From CAWJKP01 sp963843465 (GTDB taxonomy: Bacteria; Planctomycetota; Planctomycetia; Pirellulales; Thermoguttaceae), in assembly GCA_963843465.1 (NCBI GenBank), contig CAWJKP010000004.1:372001-436000 (forward strand): a DNA stretch of 64,000 bases, in the 5' to 3' direction. A program made the translations under genes and the position numbers. A model generated the notes under the pieces. It worked only from the letters and a program-made list of their open reading frames with translations. It made no database searches and had not been told where the DNA came from. Shown here piece by piece: positions 24,668 to 33,699 of this stretch. Numbering within the stretch: position 1 is the first letter of the stretch; every line of letters starts with the position of its first letter.

Positions 24668-26071
24668 ATGAGACGATCCGTTACAGTGTTGGTAGCGGGA
24701 ATGGTCATTGCCGCCACGCTGCTCCATGCCGCGGAGCCCGTCAACATGCAAAAACGGCGGGACGAGCTGGCGAATCTGAAGTGGGGAATGTTCATCTGCT
24801 GGTCGTTGAGCACCTTTTCCGGCCGCGAATGGACTCCGGGGGTTAAGGACGTGAGCTTCTTCCGGGCCAAGGAGTGTGATACCGACCAGTGGGCCCGCAC
24901 GGCCAAGGAAGCCGGCATGGGCTACATCCTCTTCCTCACCAAGCACCACGACGGTTTCTGCCTCTGGGACACCAAGACCACGGACCGCAAGGTGACCAAA
25001 GCTCCCTTGGGCCGCGACGTGCTGGCGGAACTGAGGAAATCCTGCGACAAGCACGGCATCAAGCTGGCCCTGTATTTTTCCGAGGGCGATTGGAACTGGC
25101 CCGGGGCCGTGGACGGCCAGGGGGGCGGGGGCGGCAGCAACCCGGAAATGAAGAAGGCCCAGCTCAAGGAGTTGCTGACCGCATACGGGCCGATCGAGTA
25201 CATCTGGTTCGATCACGCGGTCGGCGAGGGCGGGCTGAGCCACAAGGACACGGTCGCCTGGTGCAAGTCGTTCCAACCGGGGTGTTTTGTTGGTTTCAAT
25301 CATGGCGACCAGGAAGGGGCGGACATTCGGCTGGGTGAGATGGGGCGACCGGGGCCGCTCAACGATCCCCGCGGAGCAGGTCCGTACATGCAGAACGCTT
25401 CGAGCCGATCGTACCTGTTGGCGGAGTTCACGTATCCCATCCTCCCGCCCCACAACGGCGGTGCGATGTGGTTCTACTCCTTGTCGCAGCATGACAACCT
25501 CTGCCTTTCTGCACAGAAGCTCTACAAGGACTATCTAGGGGCCGTGAAGTACGCCAACATCTTTTCGTTGGACGTGGGCCCGGACTACAAGGGCCGGCTC
25601 CGTAAGATCGACGTGGAGACGCTGCGGAAGGTCGGGCAAATGATCCGCAACCCGCCGCCACCGTCGCCGCCGTCGCTGACGACCGGCAAGAGGGCAACTG
25701 CCTCCAGCACCTGGCCGCAGCCGGGGTACGAAGCTGACAAGGCCGTGGACGGCGACGAGACGACCCGTTGGGGAGCGGCTGCCGATGCACGCAGCGGCTG
25801 GTTGGAAGTCGATCTGGGCAAGGAAGCCTTGATCGGCCGGGCGGTGATCAAGGAGCTGGGCTACCACCGCACGCAGCGGTTCGCTATCGAGTGGAAGGAC
25901 GGCGGCGTCTGGAAGGAACTTGCCCGAGGCACCACGATCGCTGGGGAGAACGAGATCGCATTCCGGCCCGTGAGCGCCAGGTATGTCCGGCTGAACATTC
26001 TCAAGGCCACGGAGGTGCCGACGATCGAGGAGTTCGATCTCTATTCTCCGTCCCCGGTGGTCCACAAGTAG
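24668..26071 (+). CDS. Secreted GH29 alpha-L-fucosidase with F5/8 type C domain
   Basis: A 467-residue secreted glycosidase. Signal peptide (VTVLVAGMVIAATLLHA), GH29 barrel from about residue 30 (LKWGMFICWSLSTFSG; LFLTKHHDGFCLWDTKT), the nucleophile Asp181 in YIWFDHAVGEGG, and a C-terminal F5/8 type C (CBM32-like) domain from about residue 335 (RATASSTWPQPGYEADKAVD...). GH29 enzymes release alpha-linked fucose from glycans (family knowledge). A GGAGG-like site precedes ATG 24668. It heads a same-strand run of four secreted proteins, so fucose-containing polysaccharide breakdown is the likely theme. Confidence 0.88.
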   Translation: MRRSVTVLVAGMVIAATLLHAAEPVNMQKRRDELANLKWGMFICWSLSTFSGREWTPGVKDVSFFRAKECDTDQWARTAKEAGMGYILFLTKHHDGFCLWDTKTTDRKVTKAPLGRDVLAELRKSCDKHGIKLALYFSEGDWNWPGAVDGQGGGGGSNPEMKKAQLKELLTAYGPIEYIWFDHAVGEGGLSHKDTVAWCKSFQPGCFVGFNHGDQEGADIRLGEMGRPGPLNDPRGAGPYMQNASSRSYLLAEFTYPILPPHNGGAMWFYSLSQHDNLCLSAQKLYKDYLGAVKYANIFSLDVGPDYKGRLRKIDVETLRKVGQMIRNPPPPSPPSLTTGKRATASSTWPQPGYEADKAVDGDETTRWGAAADARSGWLEVDLGKEALIGRAVIKELGYHRTQRFAIEWKDGGVWKELARGTTIAGENEIAFRPVSARYVRLNILKATEVPTIEEFDLYSPSPVVHK

Positions 26072-26107
26072 CTGTCTTTCGCAAGCCCTGAGGAGAGGGA
26101 GTCGAGC

Positions 26108-28177
26108 ATGATGAAGATCACTACGGCGGTGCAAGTCTGTTGCCCCATCCTGGCCGCCGCGTGGCTGACTACCGCAATCCAGGCGGCCGAGCCAACCGCA
26201 AGAACGTCTTACACCGCCTACCGGTTCGCCGAGTCCGAGAACTGGTACGTACGTAGCTCAGGCAACGCGGGGGCGACGCACTGGAAGGCCCCGGTCTGGT
26301 CGCTCGACTTTTCGCAGGGTGCCCCCTGGCTCGGGATCAGCCCACCTGATATGTCCTTGCTCGGGAAAGTGGACAAGATCCGCCTGCGGGCCCGTGGCAC
26401 TGCCAAGGGGCATCCGGTTCACCTGTTCATCCACACGCATTTCATGACGTTCCACAAGGTGATCGGCGAGTTCAGCGGCGAAGGCGAGCAGGAAATCGCC
26501 ACGGATGGACCACCGGGCCCCGGCTGGCAGTGGTTCTCCGGCGAGAACGACGGCAAGATCCACGGGCCGCTGCGGGTGGGCGAAATCCGGCTGGAGGCCG
26601 CCGGGCAGAAGGACCGCTGTAATCTGGAACTCCTGAGCCTTTCGATCGACGGCAACTGCCCGCCCGAGCGACGATGCGTGATGGTGGCATCGACGAAGGT
26701 CGGCGAAAGTGGATCGCAGTTCAGGGCGGAGATCCGGGCACTCTCCCAGGTCGCCCTTGAAGGCACACTCCACTGGCGGTTCCGCGACTGGGACCAGCGG
26801 GACCTGGGCCTTGGTAACCGCCGCGTCACCGTCCCTCCCGGAGCCCAGCCGCTGGTCGTCGAAGTACCGCTGCCGGCGGCTCCCGCTGGGTGCCGATTCA
26901 TCGAGGCGGAATTCCGCTTGGACCTCGCCGGCCAAAAGGTGCCGCCGGTCCAGGCATACTGGCTTGCCCCGTACGCAGTTTCGGGCGACAGCACCCTGCG
27001 ACCGGAGTCGCCCTTCGGCATGGGCATCTACCTCAGTCGTTATCGCCAAGGGTCGGAAATGGAGCGTGCCGCAGGCATGGCACGTGACGCCGGCGTGAAA
27101 TGGTCCCGCGAGGGTTTTGACTGGTCCCGTATCGAGCCCCAAAGAGGCCGCTTCGATTGGGCCTTCTACGACGACCTGGTGGCCTGTGCCAAACGCAACG
27201 GCATCTCCGTCTACGCGATCGTCGGATTCTGGACGCCCTGGACCAAGCCCTACACCGACGAGGGCGTCAACGATTACGTGGCCTACCTGCGGAAGCTCGT
27301 CGAGCGGTATAAGAACGACGTCCGCCAGTGGGAAGTCTGGAACGAGCCGAACATCTTCTTCTGGCAGGGCCCCAGGGAACTTTACGCGACGCTGCTGACC
27401 AGGAGCTACGCGGCGATCAAGGAGACCGACCCGAAGGCCGAGGTGTTGGGCCTCTCCACGGCCGGGATCGACTACCGGTTCATCGAGCAGATGCTCGCCC
27501 TGAAGGCACCGTTTGACGTGCTGACGATCCATCCCTACCGCTCGGTGCTTGCAGACCAGGCGTTTATCGACGACCTGAAAAGGGTCTCCGATCTGGTGCG
27601 GTTGCCGGACGGCCGACGGCGGCCGGTCTGGCTGACCGAGATGGGCTGGGCGACGCACGTCCCGCACAACGCCCTCGGCCAGGACTTCCAGCCCAACAGC
27701 CAGCGGGCCCAGGCGGAGCTGATCGCCCGCAGCTACCTGTGTGCGATCGTGTCGGGCGTCGAGCCCCGTACGTTCTGGTACGATTTCCGCAACGACGGCG
27801 ACGACCCGCTGAATTTCGAGCACAACATGGGGATCGTCTACCGGGACTTCCGGCCGAAGCCCGCGTACGTCGCTTTGGCCACCTTGGCCAGCGTGCTTCA
27901 GGGCAAGAAACCGGATCAGGCCGTGCCGGAAGCCGATGGAACCCTGGCCTATCGGTTCGTCCCCACGCAGCCGGGCGGCGAAAAGGCCATCGCCATTTGG
28001 AACCCCAATCGGGATGCGACGGCAATGCTGGAGATAGACGCGGCAACCGTGACGCTCGTCAACGCGATCGGGGAGAGACGCGAACAGAAGACGTTGATGG
28101 GGCCGATCCCGGGGAACGTGCGGAAGATCGAGGTGAGGGTGAACCGTGGCTCGCCGTCATATCTGCTGTGGCAGTAG
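26108..28177 (+). CDS. Secreted clan-A glycoside hydrolase (GH39/GH5-like)
   Basis: A 689-residue protein with signal peptide (ILAAAWLTTAIQAAE), an N-terminal beta-sandwich region (about residues 30-280) and a TIM-barrel domain from about residue 300 (ARDAGVKWSREGFDWSRIEP). The acid/base Glu413 is in WEVWNEPNIFF and the probable nucleophile Glu511 in PVWLTEMGWA; both are the clan-A positions. A small beta domain closes the protein. The substrate is not readable from sequence. It starts 36 bases after the fucosidase stop with GGAGAGGGAG upstream, so the two are cotranscribed. Confidence 0.82.
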   Translation: MMKITTAVQVCCPILAAAWLTTAIQAAEPTARTSYTAYRFAESENWYVRSSGNAGATHWKAPVWSLDFSQGAPWLGISPPDMSLLGKVDKIRLRARGTAKGHPVHLFIHTHFMTFHKVIGEFSGEGEQEIATDGPPGPGWQWFSGENDGKIHGPLRVGEIRLEAAGQKDRCNLELLSLSIDGNCPPERRCVMVASTKVGESGSQFRAEIRALSQVALEGTLHWRFRDWDQRDLGLGNRRVTVPPGAQPLVVEVPLPAAPAGCRFIEAEFRLDLAGQKVPPVQAYWLAPYAVSGDSTLRPESPFGMGIYLSRYRQGSEMERAAGMARDAGVKWSREGFDWSRIEPQRGRFDWAFYDDLVACAKRNGISVYAIVGFWTPWTKPYTDEGVNDYVAYLRKLVERYKNDVRQWEVWNEPNIFFWQGPRELYATLLTRSYAAIKETDPKAEVLGLSTAGIDYRFIEQMLALKAPFDVLTIHPYRSVLADQAFIDDLKRVSDLVRLPDGRRRPVWLTEMGWATHVPHNALGQDFQPNSQRAQAELIARSYLCAIVSGVEPRTFWYDFRNDGDDPLNFEHNMGIVYRDFRPKPAYVALATLASVLQGKKPDQAVPEADGTLAYRFVPTQPGGEKAIAIWNPNRDATAMLEIDAATVTLVNAIGERREQKTLMGPIPGNVRKIEVRVNRGSPSYLLWQ

Positions 28178-28211
28178 CGGTCAGAACAAACTCAACTCAG
28201 GGAGAAGAAGG

Positions 28212-29240
28212 ATGAATCGTCTTTGCTGGCTTCTGTTGGCGTCAGTTCTCTTGGCTGCTGGCGTAGTCCATTCGCAGGACAAGTCCGCTTCCACCGCCAA
28301 AGAAAGCGTATGGGCAGACATCTCCGAGAAGGTCCTTGCGGGACTCGCCAGCGAGGGCAAGAAACCGGATTGGCCCGGCAAGACTGCCGGTATTGCGGTC
28401 GATCGCGTTACCGGCGACGTATACATGGTCATTCCCGGCCAGGGAATCTGGTGGAGCGGGGACCACGGCGAATCCTTCAGGCGTGTTGACGGCGGAAAGA
28501 TCGGCGGACGGTGCGAGACGGGATTTGCCCTGAACCTCGATCCCAAGGGCAGACGCTTGGCGTGTTTTATGCTCGACGGGCCCAGCGGCTACACGCTCGA
28601 CGGCGGCAAGACCTGGACCGAGATGAAGGGCAATGGCCGCGGCTGGGACGCCGGTTCGGTCGACTGGTCTGCCGAGGAGCCGGTCTCGATCTTCGCCCTG
28701 AAACACGAGTGCGGCGGTGAAATCTACACCAGCGGGGACATGGGCAGGAGCTGGAAACTCAAGGGCAAGGCATTTACGTCGGTAGGCATCTTTGATGCCA
28801 AGACGTTTGTCGCCACCCAGGAGAGGGAAAAAGGAATCTTCCGCACGGAAGACGGCGGCGAGAACTGGCAGAAAGTCACCGAGCTTCAGCCTGCCGGACG
28901 TGACATCCGCATTCTCAACGGCGTCGCCTATTGGGCCAGCTCCGCCGGGCTCTTGGCAAGCAGGGACACCGGCAAGACTTGGGCCGTGCAGGGCACGGCG
29001 GTCGATTGCTCCTTCGGTCCCTACTTCGCCAAGGGCGAGAAGCATATCGCGGTCGTGGGCAAGAAAGGCTGGTTCGAGACCAAGGACGGCGGGACGCATT
29101 GGCAGCGGGTCGCCCCGTTGCCTCCGCGGTTCGGCGTTGCCATGCCCGGCTGGTTCCTGAACTTCGGCTGGGACCCCAACGCGAACATCTTCTACGCGTC
29201 CAGGATGGGAGAACCGGCTTACAGGTATCAGCGATGGTAG
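28212..29240 (+). CDS. Secreted BNR/sialidase-type beta-propeller
   Basis: A 342-residue secreted protein: signal peptide LLLASVLLAAGVVHSQ, then repeated Asp-box motifs (SGDHGESFRR, TLDGGKTWTEM, SGDMGRSWKL, TEDGGENWQKV, SRDTGKTWAV, TKDGGTHWQRV). This is the BNR/Ycf48-like propeller fold. No sialidase Arg-triad is evident, so binding or structural use is likelier than sialidase activity. AAGAAGG precedes ATG 28212. Third gene of the polysaccharide run. Confidence 0.8.
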   Translation: MNRLCWLLLASVLLAAGVVHSQDKSASTAKESVWADISEKVLAGLASEGKKPDWPGKTAGIAVDRVTGDVYMVIPGQGIWWSGDHGESFRRVDGGKIGGRCETGFALNLDPKGRRLACFMLDGPSGYTLDGGKTWTEMKGNGRGWDAGSVDWSAEEPVSIFALKHECGGEIYTSGDMGRSWKLKGKAFTSVGIFDAKTFVATQEREKGIFRTEDGGENWQKVTELQPAGRDIRILNGVAYWASSAGLLASRDTGKTWAVQGTAVDCSFGPYFAKGEKHIAVVGKKGWFETKDGGTHWQRVAPLPPRFGVAMPGWFLNFGWDPNANIFYASRMGEPAYRYQRW

Positions 29241-29302
29241 AGCTTCACCCACAGGATCATCGGCCGGACGGTTCCCAGGTAGCCGCTATAATTACCGTCA
29301 TC

Positions 29303-30601
29303 ATGTGGCATCGGTTGTCCCTTAGCCCTATACAGCGTCCGATACGAGACATACTGGCGGTCGTGTGCCTTGCCATCATGTCAGCCTACGTCCAGGCCGG
29401 CGACTGGCCGCAAATCCTCGGGCCCCGTCGCAACGGCGTGGCCACCGACGAGCGGATCGCCGGTTCCTGGCCCAGCAGCGGGCTGAAGACCCTGTGGCAA
29501 CGCGAAGTCGGCCGGGGGTTTGCCGGCGTCGCGGTGAGCCGAGGGGCCGCCATCCTTTTTCACCGGGTCGGCGATCAGGAAGTCGTCGAGGCCCTCGCGG
29601 CTGCCACCGGAAAGACCATCTGGAAATCCGCGTTCCCCGCCAGCTATCTCCCCACCTTCTCCGATGACAATGGTCCGCGGGTGGTGCCGATCATCGCCCG
29701 AAACCGGGTGTACACCTACGGCGCCATGGGAAACTTGCGATGCCTCGATCTGGCGAGCGGCAAAGTCCTTTGGGAGCGGAACACGTACGAGGACTTCAAC
29801 TCGAAGAAAGAGGTCAACGACGAGCCGCCCGAAGGATACTTCGGCATTGGCAGCTCCCCGATCGTCGAGGGCGACAAGATCATCGTCAACGTCGGCGGCG
29901 ACACGCAGGATGCCGGGATCGTCGCTTTCGCAGCGGATACCGGCCGGACGGTCTGGAAAGCAACTGCCGAGCGGGCCAGCTATTCGTCGCCGGTGGCGGT
30001 CACCGTCGGGGGTGTCCGCCACGTCATCTTTGTCACCCGACTGAGCGTCGTGTCGCTCAATCCCGACAACGGGAAGGTGCGTTTTCAGTTCCCCTTCGGC
30101 CGCATCGGCACCACAGTGAACGGGGCGAGTCCGGTAGTGTTCGACGGACACCTCTTCGTTACGGCCAGCTACAGAATCGGTTCGGTATTTGCGAAGATCA
30201 GCGGCGGCGATGCCGAGGTGGTGTGGCGAGATCCCGCAATCCTGGCAAGCCAGTACACCACGTCCGTGGAAAGCGGCGGCTATCTGTTTGGCATCCATGG
30301 ACGGCAAGACGGGCCGCTGGCCGAACTCCGATGCTTCGATCCCAGGGCCCGCAAGATCCTCTGGGCAGAGCCGTCCTTTGGGTACGCGACCCTGGTCCTC
30401 GCAGGTGACAAGTTGCTGATTCTGAAGACTGATGGGACGCTGGTGCTCGCGGCTGCGAACCCGAACAAATACGAGGAACTCGCTCGCACGCAGGTATGTG
30501 ACAACACCACGCGTGCCCTGCCAGCTCTCGCCGAGGGCTTGCTCTACGTGCGGGATACCCAAGTGCTCAAATGTATTGATCTGCGGCCGAGCAGGCCGTA
30601 G
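29303..30601 (+). CDS. Secreted PQQ-type (outer-membrane-protein-like) beta-propeller
   Basis: A 432-residue secreted protein with signal peptide (DILAVVCLAIMSAYVQA) and mature start GDWPQILGPRRNGVATDERI, the usual opening of planctomycete PQQ-propeller proteins. Blade motifs: AATGKTIWKS, ASGKVLWERN, ADTGRTVWKA, DARARKILWAE-like. Catalytic PQQ-dehydrogenase residues are not evident. TATAAT at 29286-29291 just upstream of ATG suggests its own promoter. Confidence 0.8.
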   Translation: MWHRLSLSPIQRPIRDILAVVCLAIMSAYVQAGDWPQILGPRRNGVATDERIAGSWPSSGLKTLWQREVGRGFAGVAVSRGAAILFHRVGDQEVVEALAAATGKTIWKSAFPASYLPTFSDDNGPRVVPIIARNRVYTYGAMGNLRCLDLASGKVLWERNTYEDFNSKKEVNDEPPEGYFGIGSSPIVEGDKIIVNVGGDTQDAGIVAFAADTGRTVWKATAERASYSSPVAVTVGGVRHVIFVTRLSVVSLNPDNGKVRFQFPFGRIGTTVNGASPVVFDGHLFVTASYRIGSVFAKISGGDAEVVWRDPAILASQYTTSVESGGYLFGIHGRQDGPLAELRCFDPRARKILWAEPSFGYATLVLAGDKLLILKTDGTLVLAAANPNKYEELARTQVCDNTTRALPALAEGLLYVRDTQVLKCIDLRPSRP

Positions 30602-30817
30602 GACCTCTTCATAGCGTCGCGGGAGGAATGGGGGCGAGTTTCCTACGTCCGCCACGCCCATTGGCATGGTACAATGGAAGCCTGGACTGGGGGGTACTGG
30701 CCGCCCAACCGCGACTTTCGTCGGAACCATCGGCGGCCCCCGATCGTCTAATCTGGCGATGGCGTCGAAGGCAGTAGGGCCGACTTCTCGGCGGAAGTGG
30801 CGAAAAGGAGACAAAAG

Positions 30818-32326
30818 ATGCGAACATCCCTGTGTTGGCTGACGCTAATCGTGGTCCTAATCACGGCTGAATCGGCCCTGGCCGCCGTGGATCTGGTTAC
30901 CCTCCCCACGAGGGAAGGGACCCAGTTGACGATCTACAACTCCGAAGACATCACCATGGTGCGGGAGCACCGCCTCCTGACCGTCAAGGAGGGCGTCAAC
31001 CGTATCCAGTTCTCCTGGGCCAATACGCTGATCGACCCCACTTCGATCGAGTTCCGCATCCTGGACCACCAGGATAAGGTGGACCTAGTGGATACGACCT
31101 TCCCTTCGGGACGCAACGACGCCCTGCAATGGAACATCAAGAGCCAGATCGCCGGCAAGGTCCCCGTCGAGATCCGCTACTTTACCAGCGGCATCACCTG
31201 GACGGCCGACTACGTGGGTATCGCCAACGAGGACGAGACGAAGCTCAACGTCACTGGCTACGTGCGGGTGTTCAACAACTCGGGCGAGCTTTATGACAAG
31301 GCCCAGACCCGCCTGGTGGTGGGCACGATCAACCTCGTGGAGAAGATCGCCGACCTGGCCCGCCGGCCGCCGCCGGGCCCGCCTGTTCCCACAGCCGCCC
31401 CGGCCCCAGCGGCCCCGCCGCCTATGGATCAAGCGGCAAAGGGAGCTGCCTTTGGTGCGGCGGTTCAGCAGGCGGAGGAAAAAGCTGCGGAGAAACCAGA
31501 GGCCCCGAAGGAAGTCGTGAAGCAGGGCCTCTCCGAATACTTCCTCTTTACGATCGAAGGCCGCGAGGACATCAAGGACAACGAGCCCAAACGGCTGATT
31601 GCTCTCAAGGTGGCCGAGGTGCCCCTGGAATGCCTCTACAAGCTCACCGACCGCGACGGCCAGAGCCAGTTCACGAAGTTCTACCGCTTCAAGAACGTGA
31701 AGCTGTTGGATGAGCAAGGCAAGGAGAAGAAGCTCTCGGCCATGGAGAACCTGGGCCTTTCGCCCTTGCCCAACGGCATGGTGCGGCTCTTCTCCGAGTA
31801 CAAGAACAAGGACTTGGCTTACGTGGGCGGCACGGAGACCAAGTACGTCCCCATCGGCGACCGGGTCGAGGTGAACGTCGGTCCCGACAAGGACATCACC
31901 ATCCACCGCCGGCTCAAGGACCAGCAGACGGCCAACGTCGTGGTCCGCCAGTACAAGCGGCGGCTGGACGACAAGTTCGTCTTGTACTACGACCTGACGG
32001 ACTACGACGAGACGCAGTTCTTCGAGGAGGAGATCGTCTCCGGCAAGCCGGTCGACGCCAAGGCGGAGGTGGAGCGACAGTTCGACGCCAGCGTCGTGCT
32101 CTGGGGCCCCGACGGGCAGCCGAAGGACTGGGGCTCCAACGCCGAGGGGGCCTACGTCGATTTGCACCAGGTGCCAGGCCGGGTCGAGCGAGTGGACCAG
32201 AACCACGCCAAGTATTTCCTGGACCTCAAGCCCGGCAAGAAGCAGCTTGTCAGCTACAGCGTTACCTATAAACGCCGCAAGCAGGGGCCGGAACTCAACA
32301 CCGAGCGAAAGCGAGAGCCGCTGTGA
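30818..32326 (+). CDS. Secreted DUF4139-like protein, paralogue 1
   Basis: A 502-residue secreted protein: signal peptide (LTLIVVLITAESALA), N-terminal beta domain (QLTIYNSEDITMVREHRLLT), central domain (PVEIRYFTSGITWTADYVGI; GYVRVFNNSGELYDKAQTRL), a Pro/Ala-rich linker near residues 190-225, and a C-terminal domain (LAYVGGTETKYVPIGDRVEV; YKRRLDDKFVLYYDL). The order of motifs fits DUF4139 proteins, whose function is not established. AAGGAG precedes ATG 30818. It is the first of three tandem paralogues, nearly identical to paralogue 3 outside the linker. Confidence 0.75.
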   Translation: MRTSLCWLTLIVVLITAESALAAVDLVTLPTREGTQLTIYNSEDITMVREHRLLTVKEGVNRIQFSWANTLIDPTSIEFRILDHQDKVDLVDTTFPSGRNDALQWNIKSQIAGKVPVEIRYFTSGITWTADYVGIANEDETKLNVTGYVRVFNNSGELYDKAQTRLVVGTINLVEKIADLARRPPPGPPVPTAAPAPAAPPPMDQAAKGAAFGAAVQQAEEKAAEKPEAPKEVVKQGLSEYFLFTIEGREDIKDNEPKRLIALKVAEVPLECLYKLTDRDGQSQFTKFYRFKNVKLLDEQGKEKKLSAMENLGLSPLPNGMVRLFSEYKNKDLAYVGGTETKYVPIGDRVEVNVGPDKDITIHRRLKDQQTANVVVRQYKRRLDDKFVLYYDLTDYDETQFFEEEIVSGKPVDAKAEVERQFDASVVLWGPDGQPKDWGSNAEGAYVDLHQVPGRVERVDQNHAKYFLDLKPGKKQLVSYSVTYKRRKQGPELNTERKREPL

Positions 32327-32392
32327 TGGAAAAGTTCAGCCGCCGACGGGCGTCGCTTACCCGAACACAAGAATCGTGAAAGGACCAAAGCC

Positions 32393-33670
32393 ATGAGAAC
32401 CATGCTTACGATCGCCCTCGCCGGCACGCTGCTGCTGGCCGCCGCCACTGCCGCCCAGGCTCGCATCAAGCTGACGACGTTGCCGGAGCGGGAGAGCGTG
32501 CGGGTGGATATTCAGAACGGCCGCTACACCCTGGTCGAGGAAGAGCGAACCGTAAATCTCCAGGCCGGCCGCAACCAGGTCGATTTCTCCTGGGCCAACA
32601 TCAATATCGACAAGGACTCGATCGTCTTCCGGGTGATCCGGGCGGACGGCGAGGTGAACGTGCTGAACACGAATTACCCGCCCAACGAGAACGCCCTCTA
32701 CTGGACCGTGAGTGCCGAGAAGGCCGGGCCGGCCGTGATCCGCATCTCCTACCTCATCGCCAATATGGCCGCCGAACCCAGCTACCAGGGTATCGTCGAG
32801 AACGACGAGAAGAATCTCCTGGTGCAGGTCTACATGACGGTCACCAACACCTCGGGCGAGAGTTTTGGCGAGACGGTCGTGCAGCCGGGGGTGGGAAAGA
32901 CGGCGGTGCGCTACTTCAACGACGGCGAGCGGAAACGGATGCTGGCCGCCAAGTTCGCCGACGTGCCGATCGCCAAGCGTTACGTCTTCGACGCCGCCGT
33001 GGACCAGCAGCGGACGAGGATGTACTACCGGCTGGTGAACGACAAGGAAAACCAGATGGGCGGCTTCCCGCTGCCCTACGGCAAGGTGCGGTTGTTCATC
33101 AAGGAGCCCAAGAGCGACGGCGACGCGGCCCGCAGCCAGGCGTTCCTGGGCGAGGACTGGGCCCAGTACACGCCGCTGTTCGCCCCCTTGGACCTGTACG
33201 TGGGCGTGGCCCAGGACGTGAAGGTCGAGCGGTTCACGATGGACCCGGAGGGCGGCCCCAAGGCGGCCTTCGACGAGATCACCGTCCCGAGGTTCACCAT
33301 CGACGGCAAGGAGGGCGTCACCAAGCCCCTGTTCCGCAACCTGCGGACCCGCTACCGCTACCGCCTCCAGAACTTCAAGACCGAGAAGGGCGACCCGATC
33401 GCCGTGCCGCTGACGATCAAGGAGCACCTGGACGGAGAATGGATCATCGAGAAGGTGGTGTTGAAGGAGATCCTCGGCGAGCGGAACGAGCAGAAGGAGA
33501 AGGAGATCCCCTACGCCGACCTGTTCAACCCCAAGCGGATCGACGTGAACAACGTGGAGTTCGAGGTAAAGCTGCCGCCCACGACGATCGACAAGAAGTA
33601 CGATCTGTACGTGACCATCCTGAAGAAGTACCGGCGGTATGCGGGCCCCGTCCCCGCTCCAGGTCAATGA
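32393..33670 (+). CDS. Secreted DUF4139-like protein, divergent paralogue 2
   Basis: A 425-residue secreted protein with signal peptide (IALAGTLLLAAATAAQA) and the same opening plan as its neighbours: RIKLTTLPERESVRVDIQNG, then VEEERTVNLQAGRNQVDFSW, matching VREHRLLTVKEGVNRIQFSW of paralogue 1. Later parts (YFNDGERKRMLAAKFADVP; LDLYVGVAQDVKVERFTMD) are clearly diverged. It lies between two near-identical copies. Start ATG 32393 has AAAGGA upstream. Confidence 0.7.
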   Translation: MRTMLTIALAGTLLLAAATAAQARIKLTTLPERESVRVDIQNGRYTLVEEERTVNLQAGRNQVDFSWANINIDKDSIVFRVIRADGEVNVLNTNYPPNENALYWTVSAEKAGPAVIRISYLIANMAAEPSYQGIVENDEKNLLVQVYMTVTNTSGESFGETVVQPGVGKTAVRYFNDGERKRMLAAKFADVPIAKRYVFDAAVDQQRTRMYYRLVNDKENQMGGFPLPYGKVRLFIKEPKSDGDAARSQAFLGEDWAQYTPLFAPLDLYVGVAQDVKVERFTMDPEGGPKAAFDEITVPRFTIDGKEGVTKPLFRNLRTRYRYRLQNFKTEKGDPIAVPLTIKEHLDGEWIIEKVVLKEILGERNEQKEKEIPYADLFNPKRIDVNNVEFEVKLPPTTIDKKYDLYVTILKKYRRYAGPVPAPGQ

Positions 33671-33699
33671 GCCGTTGGTGGTGGAAGGGAGATGGAAAC

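Noticed and set aside
28212..29240. Active sialidase
   Set aside because: Asp-box repeats are present, but the arginine triad and the Tyr/Glu nucleophile pair of sialidases are not evident.
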